Made by a program: the position numbers and the translations under genes. A stretch of DNA of 64,000 bases, from NCBI GenBank assembly GCA_026395405.1, contig JAPLYU010000001.1, positions 564,696-628,695 on the forward strand, given 5' to 3'. Below are positions 55,281 through 63,490 of this stretch, one piece after another. The notes beneath the pieces were generated by a model, which saw only the letters and a program-made list of their open reading frames with translations, was not told where the DNA came from and ran no database searches. Within the stretch, counting starts at the first letter, position 1. Every line of letters begins with the position of its first letter. Source of the DNA: Candidatus Saccharimonadota bacterium (GTDB lineage Bacteria > Patescibacteriota > Saccharimonadia > Saccharimonadales > Saccharimonadaceae).

Positions 55281-56308
55281 GAATTATTATCAGTCTTTTT
55301 TAGTTCGAATAAGTTTATTAGCGCATTAGCTACAGCGCTGGCATCATGACGAATTAACGATCTTTCGGTTGTAAGTGTGTCATTTTTGTTTTTTGAAGCC
55401 ATATCCCCCAGGAAGTTTCCAGGAATTGCTTTGTATTTAGCCTTTTTTAACGCTTTTTTATCAATTTTTACTAAATAAGCGCTTTCAGCTTCATACCTTT
55501 TGGCAACCTCTTTAACCGGCTTTTGTTCATTATACAAAACAAAGTCCAAGAAGGGTTCCCCGACAAACCTTTCTATCTCGCCGGCATGGTCGCTGACGGT
55601 AAACCCTTCGGTCTGACCTTGTTTAGTCACCAAATTTGAAACATATATGCACATCGCTTTGGTTTTTTTCAAAGCCTCGGCAATACCATCAATCACTAAT
55701 AGCGGCCCGAGCGAAGAATACAAATCACCAGGGGCAATTACTACCATATCAGCTTGTTCAATAGCAGTCAGCGCAATCGGATTTGCAGTTGCCGTAGGTA
55801 TTAATGACAAGACAGCCTTTCTGGGGTCGTATTTGAAATAATCGGCATCAATTACGCGTTCTCCGTGCATAATGACGCTCGCCTGCGGCCATTCCATCTT
55901 AAGCCGAACATCGTCAAGGGTCGCCGGTATTACCACCCCGTTAACGCGAAGTATTTCAGAGGCAGTTTTGATGGCTTCGCTAAAACTGCCGGTCATTTTT
56001 TCAAGAGCAGTTAGAAAAATATTCCCGAACGGATGGCCACAAAAAGTGCCTTCTTCAAAGCGATAATTAAAAAGTCCCCGTATTTTCGGAGAATCACTTA
56101 GTGCTACTAAACATTGTCGTATATCACCAGATGGTAGCGTTCCAAGTTCGTCTCGCAGGATGCCGGTACTTCCGCCGTCGTCCACCATATTTACAATGGC
56201 AGCGAGTTGTTTTGTGTGGGTTTTTAAAGCTGAAAGTAAAGTAAAGCTCCCCGTTCCCCCACCGACAACAGCAATTTTTATATCATTTTTTTCAAATGGC
56301 TCGTTCAT
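55277..56308 (-). CDS. yvcK: YvcK/CofD-like UDP-sugar-binding factor
   Basis: 343 aa, CofD-like Rossmann fold: IAVVGGGTGSFTLLSAL, NMVDDGGSTGILRDELG, PSGDIRQCLVALS, FGNIFLTALEKMTG and VVIAPGDLYSSLGPLL. In Firmicutes YvcK binds UDP-GlcNAc and regulates wall synthesis and cell shape, which fits its place beside the dcw cluster. The -10 box TATAAT overlaps the last codons of the upstream helicase gene and ends 8 nt before the ATG. Confidence 0.92.
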   Translation of the reverse strand: MNEPFEKNDIKIAVVGGGTGSFTLLSALKTHTKQLAAIVNMVDDGGSTGILRDELGTLPSGDIRQCLVALSDSPKIRGLFNYRFEEGTFCGHPFGNIFLTALEKMTGSFSEAIKTASEILRVNGVVIPATLDDVRLKMEWPQASVIMHGERVIDADYFKYDPRKAVLSLIPTATANPIALTAIEQADMVVIAPGDLYSSLGPLLVIDGIAEALKKTKAMCIYVSNLVTKQGQTEGFTVSDHAGEIERFVGEPFLDFVLYNEQKPVKEVAKRYEAESAYLVKIDKKALKKAKYKAIPGNFLGDMASKNKNDTLTTERSLIRHDASAVANALINLFELKKTDNNS

Positions 56309-56309
56309 A

Positions 56310-57836
56310 TCAGTTTATTATAGCAACATCTTCTCCAAATTGTTTCTGAAGTCGCATCGTAATCGAACCTTCATGCCGCCCCAGTAATTTACTGAGTTCT
56401 TTTATCGTTGCTCCGTTCTGAAACTTTTCTGCCAGTAGTGCGTCTTGTTTTTTCTCCCAGGGTTTATAGGCGTTAGGATATGTTTCGCGCATTTTTGCTA
56501 TTTTTGCGGTCCAACCGGTCGACTTTTTGGCCGGTTTTAGGAGCGCTTTTTCTTTACGTTTTTTAGCAACCCCCTCTAAATGAGCGAACTTTTTTTGATC
56601 GTTTGCCGCTTTTGCCCTTAAGGTCTCGTCGATATTTTGAGCATCCTGACTAACCCGGAGTGCCATTTGATTTATACCCGTTAAATACAAACTGCGCAAA
56701 TTTTTTACTCGACTGAGAGCGACGTACCCCATTCCTTCTACAAAAGCCTTTCGTAAATCAATTATTGCTGCATCCAGCGTCATTCCCTGGGATTTATGAA
56801 CAGTAATCGCCCATGCCAGTCGAAGAGGTATTTGTGAAATACTCGCCCTCTTCTTTTCACCGTCGCGCTGCTCCCATGTGTCAGGCATCATAGTAACAAC
56901 CTTGCCGCTTTTAAATTCTACAATCGGATATTCTGTTCCTCTTTCAAAATCGATTACCACACCCAAACTACCGTTCACATACTTTTTATTGGGGCTATTT
57001 TTAACTGCCATGACCAAAGCACCCTTTTTTAAACGCAGCGTAACAGGGGCTAATACGGAACGCTGTAGAGATTCTACATAATTCTTACTGCCGGTTGTGG
57101 CTTGAGTATAAAAAAGTTCGTCACCTTCTAGTGTATCCAATCTAGCCTCGTTCAATCGGTCAACATCAACATTTACGGTATGCAGTTCGGTAATCAATTC
57201 AAAGTCTTCGGGATGTTCTTCGGTCCTAGCCAACAATTTTTCTGCATGATGCCTGACGAGAGTGCCCGCTCGCATTGAATTTAGAATATCTAAAAGTTCT
57301 TCGTCGTCTTGACGATACTGTTCTTCGATATAACAGATGACAGGGTCTAATTCATGCCAGACCCTGCTATTAACGACAAATCCTCCTGCACGAGAATCGC
57401 CCCTGTTAATTGGTGGCAGTTGGAAAAAATCACCACTCATTATAAGTTGGATTCCACCAAATGGCTTGTCGATTTTGCGGACAACTCGACATATTTCATC
57501 AACCATATCTAATCGGTAATCATGGAGCATGCTGATTTCGTCAATTATGAGTACGTCCGTTTTTTCAATAATTTCACGTCTAGTTTTTGACATTTTGTCA
57601 TTAAACCCATGGCGTAATTCGTCAGAAATTCCAATACCACTCCATGAATGTATAGTCGTACCGCCCAAATGCGTCGCCGCCAGACCGGTTGTAGCCGTAA
57701 CTGACACGTGCTTTCCTTCGTTTTTTGCAATCTTAATAAATTGATTCAATACAAAAGTCTTGCCAGCACCGGCCGAACCGGTCAGCAAAACACTCTCTCC
57801 CGAAAGCATGATTTCGAGTGCAATCCCCTGTTTCAT
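56310..57836 (-). CDS. PIF1-like superfamily 1B DNA helicase
   Basis: 508 aa. Walker A TGSAGAGKTFVLNQF, Walker B VLIIDEISML, GDFFQLPP, Q-x-x-R in EEQYRQDD, and the C-terminal VHKSQGMTLD and YVALSRVKNL motifs of PIF1/RecD-type 5'-3' helicases. Residues about 440-508 are a separate module ending in an HTH-like segment (FQNGATIKELSKLLGRHEGS) that could target DNA. PIF1 helicases unwind G-quadruplexes and replication barriers. A minus-strand TATAAT lies 8 nt before the ATG. Confidence 0.93.
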   Translation of the reverse strand: MKQGIALEIMLSGESVLLTGSAGAGKTFVLNQFIKIAKNEGKHVSVTATTGLAATHLGGTTIHSWSGIGISDELRHGFNDKMSKTRREIIEKTDVLIIDEISMLHDYRLDMVDEICRVVRKIDKPFGGIQLIMSGDFFQLPPINRGDSRAGGFVVNSRVWHELDPVICYIEEQYRQDDEELLDILNSMRAGTLVRHHAEKLLARTEEHPEDFELITELHTVNVDVDRLNEARLDTLEGDELFYTQATTGSKNYVESLQRSVLAPVTLRLKKGALVMAVKNSPNKKYVNGSLGVVIDFERGTEYPIVEFKSGKVVTMMPDTWEQRDGEKKRASISQIPLRLAWAITVHKSQGMTLDAAIIDLRKAFVEGMGYVALSRVKNLRSLYLTGINQMALRVSQDAQNIDETLRAKAANDQKKFAHLEGVAKKRKEKALLKPAKKSTGWTAKIAKMRETYPNAYKPWEKKQDALLAEKFQNGATIKELSKLLGRHEGSITMRLQKQFGEDVAIIN

Positions 57837-57849
57837 CTATACCTATTAT

Positions 57850-57876
57850 AGCTTAGTTTGCATCTCTAACTAAGCT
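57850..57876. other. Perfect 9-bp hairpin between the riboswitch gene and PIF1 gene
   Basis: AGCTTAGTT (57850-57858) and AACTAAGCT (57868-57876) with a 9-nt loop. It spans the stop codon of the upstream gene and abuts the TATAAT of the helicase gene. It lacks a T-run, so it is a weak terminator or an mRNA-stability structure. Confidence 0.45.
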
Positions 57877-59513
57877 GCTTTCTTTCCAGCCTCTTCAAGT
57901 TGTTGGAAAAAGCTTTTTGGGTTGGTTTTTTCGCTCGCTTGGGTCTCAAGTACCAATTTTCGTTTTTTTCTGTCAGTTTTTCTTTTTTCCCACTCTACCC
58001 TTTCGCGTTCTAATCGATCCCTCTCTTCTTCGTCTTGTTTTTGTTTTTGCTGTTCAAGTTTTACTTTCTCGGCATAGATTTTTTCCGGCGATTTTCCTTT
58101 TTCAAAAATATGATGGCAATGCACGCAAACATCACACCCCCCAACCAAAGTCTTGCTGTGTACATATTTTGATTCTCCTCTGGTAGGGCAGTTTTTAATT
58201 CGGCATACTCCTATTTTTGGTTTACCGAAATTCCCCAATTTATCATGAACTCCATATGCCTGTAAAATAGCGCTATTTTCAAATCCTGGTTGGCTCGCCG
58301 ACTGCTCGGTGGTTATACCGAATGTTGGGCATATGGTGTCATAAGTATCGCCGTTTGCAATTGCTTGGTTACTGCTGTGTACGGCGGTGTCATAACTTGC
58401 GTCATATCCAACATCTGAATTTTCAAGTTGGTTCAAGATTTTTTTATCAACCGTTGCAAATGAATGGATTACTCCTAATGAAACAGCTTCGAGTATCTCT
58501 CGAGCTTTGCTTGATGAAATCTTCTGTCCTTCATAAAGCCCACTTATTTCAAAGTCGATACAAACACGTGATATCTCTGGCGTAACCCTTCCCTCACTCA
58601 CCGCTAGCATCTCAACGGTTTTCGTGAAGACTGTCAGCAAATTCTTTTGAGACTTCACCATTTCAAAGCTATTTATATTTTTTATTCCCTCAGGAGTTTC
58701 GTTTCCAAAGCTATAATTTTTTTGGTTTTGTTTTGAAAGCAACCCATCATAAATACCTACATAATAGTCAATCAAATCACTAGTCGTTGCCAATTGAGGA
58801 TTACTAATTTCATAGGGGCTACCAAGAACTTCGAGGGCTGAATGGTAATTAGTCTCAACACCAAATTTTTTACGTAGCTCGTTAAACTGAGCTATGCTTG
58901 GGTTATTCAAAGAAAAATAACTACCTTCCAACAAATCCCCAACACGTTGATATATTCTTGTAACAGCAAAATCTTCACCCTCCATTAGTGGTAACGATTC
59001 AAAAATCAAAAACTCGCCTTCTTCAGCACCTTTAAACCATTCGCTGATAACACCGATTTCACGATTTTCTAATTTTGCCCTCTCGTATTCATCTTTTAGT
59101 TTTGGAGTTCTTGCAGATTCCTCTTTTACCCGTGGTAAATTTTTTTCCGTCATTTCAGTCAACGAAACTTTATCTCTAATCGATACAAAATCGCCTCCTA
59201 CGGGCTCAAAAAATACATGATTTTCGAAATGGTTAATGTCTTTTAGCTTTTCGGCGATTTCTGCTTCAAAATCAGGCATATAGTCAACATCGCCACACAC
59301 GACTCGACGATATAAATAAGTCAATGTATCATTATAACCAAGCTCTTCCGCTGAAATTTTAATTGCCTCACGCCCAACACGACGTTTACGATATTCTTCA
59401 ATATCAAAAACTCGTGCTTCGACTTGGTGCGATTCTTCAGTCCCTGACATCGGAGTTAGCAATTCTTGCGCCGATGTTTGTATGGTTTTTTCTAATACCC
59501 CTTGTTCCAACAA
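57870..59513 (-). CDS. Unknown protein with Cys-rich zinc-finger-like region, under a cobalamin-type riboswitch
   Basis: 547 aa, no recognised family. Residues 1-400 are soluble and acidic, with an unusual EGEFLIFESLPLMEG and EGSYFSLNNPS. Around 430-475, CRIKNCPTR...GGCDVCVHCHHIFEKG gives a C-x4-C...C-x2-C-x2-C-H-H pattern that could bind zinc. A highly charged coiled coil follows (about 475-530, KLEQQKQKQDEEERDRLERE). The start is TTG (59513; a second TTG follows), 4-7 nt after AGGAG. The Shine-Dalgarno is part of a switching hairpin downstream of a cobalamin-aptamer-like sequence. No B12 enzyme motif (such as DxHxxG) is visible. Confidence 0.75.
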   Translation of the reverse strand: MLEQGVLEKTIQTSAQELLTPMSGTEESHQVEARVFDIEEYRKRRVGREAIKISAEELGYNDTLTYLYRRVVCGDVDYMPDFEAEIAEKLKDINHFENHVFFEPVGGDFVSIRDKVSLTEMTEKNLPRVKEESARTPKLKDEYERAKLENREIGVISEWFKGAEEGEFLIFESLPLMEGEDFAVTRIYQRVGDLLEGSYFSLNNPSIAQFNELRKKFGVETNYHSALEVLGSPYEISNPQLATTSDLIDYYVGIYDGLLSKQNQKNYSFGNETPEGIKNINSFEMVKSQKNLLTVFTKTVEMLAVSEGRVTPEISRVCIDFEISGLYEGQKISSSKAREILEAVSLGVIHSFATVDKKILNQLENSDVGYDASYDTAVHSSNQAIANGDTYDTICPTFGITTEQSASQPGFENSAILQAYGVHDKLGNFGKPKIGVCRIKNCPTRGESKYVHSKTLVGGCDVCVHCHHIFEKGKSPEKIYAEKVKLEQQKQKQDEEERDRLERERVEWEKRKTDRKKRKLVLETQASEKTNPKSFFQQLEEAGKKAA

Positions 59514-59514
59514 A

Positions 59515-59690
59515 AAACTCCTGCTACTTGCGTGCAGGAATTAAATACTTATATTCATTACTCCTGCTCGGAAGATTTAAAACTGTATCGGACTTAGTAT
59601 TACTACATCACCGTTGCGGCACAGTCCCGGATTCACACCGGGTTCCAGTTGACTATTTGTTAATCACTTAATTATACGTCATAAAACAAG
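59515..59690 (-). promoter_or_regulatory. Cobalamin riboswitch-like aptamer with SD-sequestering switch
   Basis: Minus strand, the core at 59608-59646 reads GGAACCCGGTGTGAATCCGG then GACTGTGCCGCAACGGTGA, matching the conserved B12 aptamer core (GGTGnnAATCCGG, CTGnnCCGCAACGGT). A partial B12-box-like AGTCCGATAC lies at 59585-59594. Downstream, TCCTGC (59534-59539) can pair either with the upstream GCAGGAG (59561-59567) or with GCAGGAG (59518-59524), the Shine-Dalgarno of the TTG start, which is followed by TTTTTTG. Two mutually exclusive hairpins are therefore visible. Aptamer outer stems were not fully traced. Confidence 0.78.
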
Positions 59691-59694
59691 TTTG

Positions 59695-60132
59695 TTAAAG
59701 CATAAACTTGCCAGTTATTCGTTCTTCGCGGGCTTTGTTGGCCCACTTGTCAGCCAGTTCGTTGCTGATATTGCCTTCATGACCACGTACCCAAATTACT
59801 TTAGCATCGGCCTGTTTGTATAAACGACAAACTTCTTTGACGATATCCAAATTTTTTATTTCACCATTCTTTTTGACCCAACCGTTTGCTTCCCAACCCT
59901 TACCCCACTTCATAATCACATTAACCCAAAATTCGCTGTCGCTATAAATTTGGCATTGATCCTTGCCAGCATCGATTAGGGCTGTCATCATGGCTCGGCC
60001 CTCCATTCGAATGTTAGTCGACATTGGTTCATGCCCAACAATTGCCAGTTCGGTGTCTTTGATTACAGCAAAACCACCTGGGCCGGGGTTTGGACTGCAA
60101 CTGCCATCAGTATAATAAATTATCATCATCAC
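59695..60132 (-). CDS. rnhA: Ribonuclease HI
   Basis: Degrades RNA in RNA-DNA hybrids, including Okazaki primers and R-loops. 145 aa: YYTDGSCSPNPGPGGFAVI (first Asp), MEGRAMMTALIDA (Glu), IYSDSEFWVNVI (Asp) and WVRGHEGNISNELADKWAN (His and last Asp). Three Met codons open the frame; the third directly precedes the fold. AGGTG lies just upstream. Confidence 0.96.
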   Translation of the reverse strand: MMMIIYYTDGSCSPNPGPGGFAVIKDTELAIVGHEPMSTNIRMEGRAMMTALIDAGKDQCQIYSDSEFWVNVIMKWGKGWEANGWVKKNGEIKNLDIVKEVCRLYKQADAKVIWVRGHEGNISNELADKWANKAREERITGKFML

Positions 60133-60246
60133 CTATTCTACTATAGATTCTGCGCATCTTGAAATCTGATATATTGTACTTGAATTTGTAAAGCGTAAGC
60201 GCATAATGGAAGCACGAGGACAAAATGTCCGGTGGAAAGGACCCAT

Positions 60247-60312
60247 ATGGCCAAAGGCGCTAATAAACCAAAGAAAAATCTGAAGAAACCAAAAAAGACA
60301 AAAATTGAATAA
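60247..60312 (+). CDS. Tiny basic protein (21 aa), KG-N-KK-KKPKK type
   Basis: MAKGANKPKKNLKKPKKTKIE: ATG with GGAAAGGA about 5 nt upstream, TAA stop, and a strong terminator 19 nt later. The peptide is half lysine. It recalls the N-terminal part of short proteobacterial proteins of the MAKGxxxxNKExKKPKK kind, whose function is unknown; this likeness is from memory and not tested. The leader has GGAC-aaaat-GTCC and AGCG/CGC mini-hairpins. A role with RNA or the ribosome would suit the charge but is speculation. Confidence 0.6.
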   Translation: MAKGANKPKKNLKKPKKTKIE

Positions 60313-60330
60313 AATATCTTTATACTAAAA

Positions 60331-60354
60331 AGACACCTACGCGGGTGTCTTTTT
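60331..60354. terminator. Bidirectional hairpin terminator
   Basis: AGACACC/GGTGTCT stem with TACGCG loop, TTTTT on the plus side and AAAAA on the other. It separates the tiny basic gene from the convergent glyS. Confidence 0.85.
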
Positions 60355-61651
60355 AAAGTTCGTTTATTGCAACCCGTTTTTGTTCAGTCGTATCACGATC
60401 GCGAACCGTGACTGTGTCGTTTTCCAGTGTGTCAAAGTCAATTACTACGCAATGTGGCGTACCGATTTCATCTTGACGGCGGTATCGTTTGCCGATATTG
60501 CCATTGTCGTCCCACATTACAGCACCATATTTTTCCTTGAGTTGAACGTATACTTCACGAGCTTTTTTGACAAGTTCCTCCTTGTTCTTCAACAGAGGCG
60601 AAACTGCATATTTAACTGGTGCCAGATGTTCTGGTAATTTCAAAAATACGCGTTTCTCACCATTAACTTCATCCTCAGTATAAGCCGCAGACAGAACCGC
60701 CATCAGGGTACGTTCGACTCCAAAACTTGGTTCGATAACATGTGGGACAAATTTTTCATTCGTGCCTTTGACGTTGTATTCCATATTCTTACCAGCAACT
60801 CGCTGAATGTTCCCCAAATCAAAATCTGTCCGATACGCCAAACCCAGTAGTTCTTCGCGTCCAATCGGATAATCGAATTCAAAATCAATTGTGCGCTTGC
60901 TGTAGTGCGCCCTATCGTCTTCGGGTACTTCTAGTTCATGGACTAATTCGGTCGGTAGGCCGATTGCCCCACACCACTCCCAGACTAGTTTGCGCCACAT
61001 TTCAAAGGATTCTTCCCATTTTTCAGGATTTACAAAATACTCGATTTCCATTTGTTCAAATTCGCGAGTTCGAAAAATAAAATCGCGTGGTGAAATTTCG
61101 TTTCGAAATGCCTTGCCTTGTTGGCCAATACCGAATGGCATATCGGGATGGAAACTATCAATTACGTTTTTATAATTCGTAAAAATCCCCTGTGCTGTTT
61201 CAGGACGCAGATAACTGATACTGGATTCGTCGTCAACGGGTCCCACATGGGTCTTGAACATCATATTAAATTGGACCGGTTCACCGAAAGTATTTTCCTT
61301 GCCACATGTTGGACACTTAGTGGCATCGACTGTATCGGCACGAAAACGACCGTGGCAATTGTTACATTCTATCATGGGATCACTGAATGTGTTGGTGTGA
61401 CCACTTGCAACCCAGACTTTTTGATTCATCAAAATTGCCGCATCAACTCCGTACATATCATCGCGTTCCTGCACAAACATTTTCCACCACAGGTTCATAA
61501 TATTTCGTTTTAGTGTTACGCCAAGCGGACCGTAATCCCAAGTTCCGCTTAGACCACCATATATCTCACTGCCTTGATAAATAAAACCGCGGCGTTTTGC
61601 CAGGCTAACGATTGATTCCATCTTTTCGTTTCGTATATTTTTGTCGCTCAT
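60353..61651 (-). CDS. glyS: Glycyl-tRNA synthetase (single-chain, alpha2 type)
   Basis: Class II aminoacyl-tRNA synthetase, 432 aa. SLAKRRGFIYQGSEIYGGLSG at the start, GPLGVTLKRN, a Cys-rich insert CNNCHGRF...CPTCGKE, motif 2 GKAFRNEISPRDFIFRTREF, motif 3 near FGVERTLMAVL, and an anticodon-binding domain at the C-terminus. The eukaryote/Gram-positive-like homodimer form, not the GlyQ/GlyS pair. TATAAT lies about 11 nt before the ATG. Confidence 0.97.
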   Translation of the reverse strand: MSDKNIRNEKMESIVSLAKRRGFIYQGSEIYGGLSGTWDYGPLGVTLKRNIMNLWWKMFVQERDDMYGVDAAILMNQKVWVASGHTNTFSDPMIECNNCHGRFRADTVDATKCPTCGKENTFGEPVQFNMMFKTHVGPVDDESSISYLRPETAQGIFTNYKNVIDSFHPDMPFGIGQQGKAFRNEISPRDFIFRTREFEQMEIEYFVNPEKWEESFEMWRKLVWEWCGAIGLPTELVHELEVPEDDRAHYSKRTIDFEFDYPIGREELLGLAYRTDFDLGNIQRVAGKNMEYNVKGTNEKFVPHVIEPSFGVERTLMAVLSAAYTEDEVNGEKRVFLKLPEHLAPVKYAVSPLLKNKEELVKKAREVYVQLKEKYGAVMWDDNGNIGKRYRRQDEIGTPHCVVIDFDTLENDTVTVRDRDTTEQKRVAINEL

Positions 61652-61671
61652 ATCTGTCGATAATTATACCA

Positions 61672-62346
61672 TTATATTGCAGCATGTTCGCGTGCAACCA
61701 AAAAACAATCGGACATTATTTTTTCAGTTCCGCCAATTTTTGCAAGAACCCTTAATGGCCTAGTTGCGATTAACCGTAATAGTTTAATGTGGTCGGCTGT
61801 AATTTCGCCACCCTCAACTACTATTAATCCCCGTTCTGAGACATCGTAACGATATGAAAGTTCCGGTGATAATTCCTTGCCATTTTCATCGTGCCACAAA
61901 CTAAGTTCGTAACCCATAACTGCCGCATGGTGTAAATAGAACCAAGTTTGAACCAGTTCAAATGATACCGACTTTGAATCCAGGCCTGCCAATGTTTCAG
62001 CTAAAACATCATACCACTCTGGACCCTGAACCATTTCACTTGATTTTGAAACCAGTTTAATCGCGGTGTAAGCAAACTGCATCCTGTCATAGTCGTCCAT
62101 AATATGTCTGAAAAAATGTACTAATTTCGACGAAGTTAAAATTCCAATTTCACCTTTTCCCTCACCTATTACAACTTCGCAAATTGCAAATAATTCTATT
62201 CCGCCAGCCAGACGACTTTTTTCGCGGCGCACACCACGAGCCATCACGCTTTGTTTACCATCCGGAGTTAGTAATTGCAGAATTCTATCGGCCTCACCAT
62301 AATTTGTGCGCCTCAGTACAATTGCCGGCGTCCTAACCGACCTCAA
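61672..62346 (-). CDS. recO: DNA repair protein RecO
   Basis: Helps RecA load on SSB-coated DNA with RecR. 224 aa: OB-fold N-terminus (RTPAIVLRRTNYGEADRIL, GVRREKSRLAGG) and a helical C-terminal domain. The Cys4 zinc site of many RecO proteins is absent. Start is TTG, overlapping the receiver's TGA (TTGA), so the repair gene is translationally coupled to a two-component pair. Confidence 0.9.
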   Translation of the reverse strand: MRSVRTPAIVLRRTNYGEADRILQLLTPDGKQSVMARGVRREKSRLAGGIELFAICEVVIGEGKGEIGILTSSKLVHFFRHIMDDYDRMQFAYTAIKLVSKSSEMVQGPEWYDVLAETLAGLDSKSVSFELVQTWFYLHHAAVMGYELSLWHDENGKELSPELSYRYDVSERGLIVVEGGEITADHIKLLRLIATRPLRVLAKIGGTEKIMSDCFLVAREHAAI

Positions 62347-62714
62347 GGTAATACGCTCCGAACGGAAACCGTCAAATCATTCGGTATCATTGTTGTTTTA
62401 TCTAAGATTCTTTTTACGCCATAAGGTTTTAAGTCTTCCAGTTTCAGCTCATTTGCAAGATTGGTACACATTATGATTGGTATACCGCCCGTATCACCAT
62501 ACGACTGTAGCTCGTGAAGCAACGCAAATGCCGTACTGCCCGTTAAAAGAACGTCCAGAATAATTGCATCGGGGTTTATGTCGTCGATTTCTTCGATTGC
62601 AGACAGTGCGTTCGAAGCCCGGTGCACTAAATACCCAGCATTAGATAAAACCCGTGAATATTGTTCGGATAGCCAGTTGTCATCTTCTACCACTAAAATA
62701 GATGCGGGTTTCAT
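62343..62714 (-). CDS. Stand-alone response-regulator receiver
   Basis: 123 aa receiver domain: VVEDDNW, phospho-Asp in AIILDVLLTGS, MCTNLA and RILDKTT (Lys). No output domain. Coupled by ATGA to the kinase upstream and by TTGA to recO downstream. Confidence 0.9.
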   Translation of the reverse strand: MKPASILVVEDDNWLSEQYSRVLSNAGYLVHRASNALSAIEEIDDINPDAIILDVLLTGSTAFALLHELQSYGDTGGIPIIMCTNLANELKLEDLKPYGVKRILDKTTMIPNDLTVSVRSVLP

Positions 62715-63451
62715 AACAAACTCAATTGATTAGATGCCTGCAAATCTACATAGAACGTAGATCCATTTCGGTGTCTTTCCACTCCAATATTTCCATTCAT
62801 TGCATCTGCAAACTGCCCAGCAATGTAAAGTCCCAACCCGCTACTTTGGGGCCTGGCATGAACCGTAGTAGAAGCATCGAGAAGTTTACCTTTTAGGGAG
62901 CCAAGAACGTTGTTTGATAGTGCCGGACCGTAATCTCTGACCCCCAAACGAACCACCCTGCCCTTGTCGCGTGATTTGATTTGGATTTCAACCGTAGTGT
63001 TTTCTTCGGTGTAATGTAAGGCGTTATCGCTGAAATTCATAATTATTCTTCGTAATAAATCACGGTTTGCAATTAAAAGAAGTGGGTGTTTTCGTGATTT
63101 CAGTTTTACTTTACAGTCGTGGGCAATGAAAAACGGTGCAAGTTCGTGGACTATGTCTTCGCATAATTGTTGCGGATTGATTGGCTCAAGCGTAAATAGC
63201 GCCTCTGACAACCTGACAGAACGTGTTAAATCACTCGTCAAACGAAGTGCGCACTCACTGGTTAAGCTAATCTGCCTCAGCATTCGTTGTTGCTCTTCGA
63301 TATTAAATATCCCATCTTCCAACGACAAAGATAGCTGCCTAATTAAAGCAAGTGGTGACTTAAGTTCGTGTGCAGCGGCGACAAGCGACGGAATACCATC
63401 CCTAAGTGGTCCCTCTAAATATCGTTCGTGCTCACCTTGCGTTGCACCCAT
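62711..63451 (-). CDS. Soluble histidine kinase without sensor domain
   Basis: 246 aa. HisKA opens at once (AAAHELKSPLALIRQL, phospho-His), then HATPase_c with NFSDNALHYTEENT, VRDYGPAL (G1 box slightly altered) and SGLGLYIAGQ. No membrane helix or PAS domain, so the signal must come from a partner, perhaps the lipoprotein-like gene or another kinase. TACAAT lies 9 nt before the ATG. Confidence 0.9.
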   Translation of the reverse strand: MGATQGEHERYLEGPLRDGIPSLVAAAHELKSPLALIRQLSLSLEDGIFNIEEQQRMLRQISLTSECALRLTSDLTRSVRLSEALFTLEPINPQQLCEDIVHELAPFFIAHDCKVKLKSRKHPLLLIANRDLLRRIIMNFSDNALHYTEENTTVEIQIKSRDKGRVVRLGVRDYGPALSNNVLGSLKGKLLDASTTVHARPQSSGLGLYIAGQFADAMNGNIGVERHRNGSTFYVDLQASNQLSLL

Positions 63452-63490
63452 ATACTAACAATTGTACCATGTTGGCAGAAAGTAGTTTGG

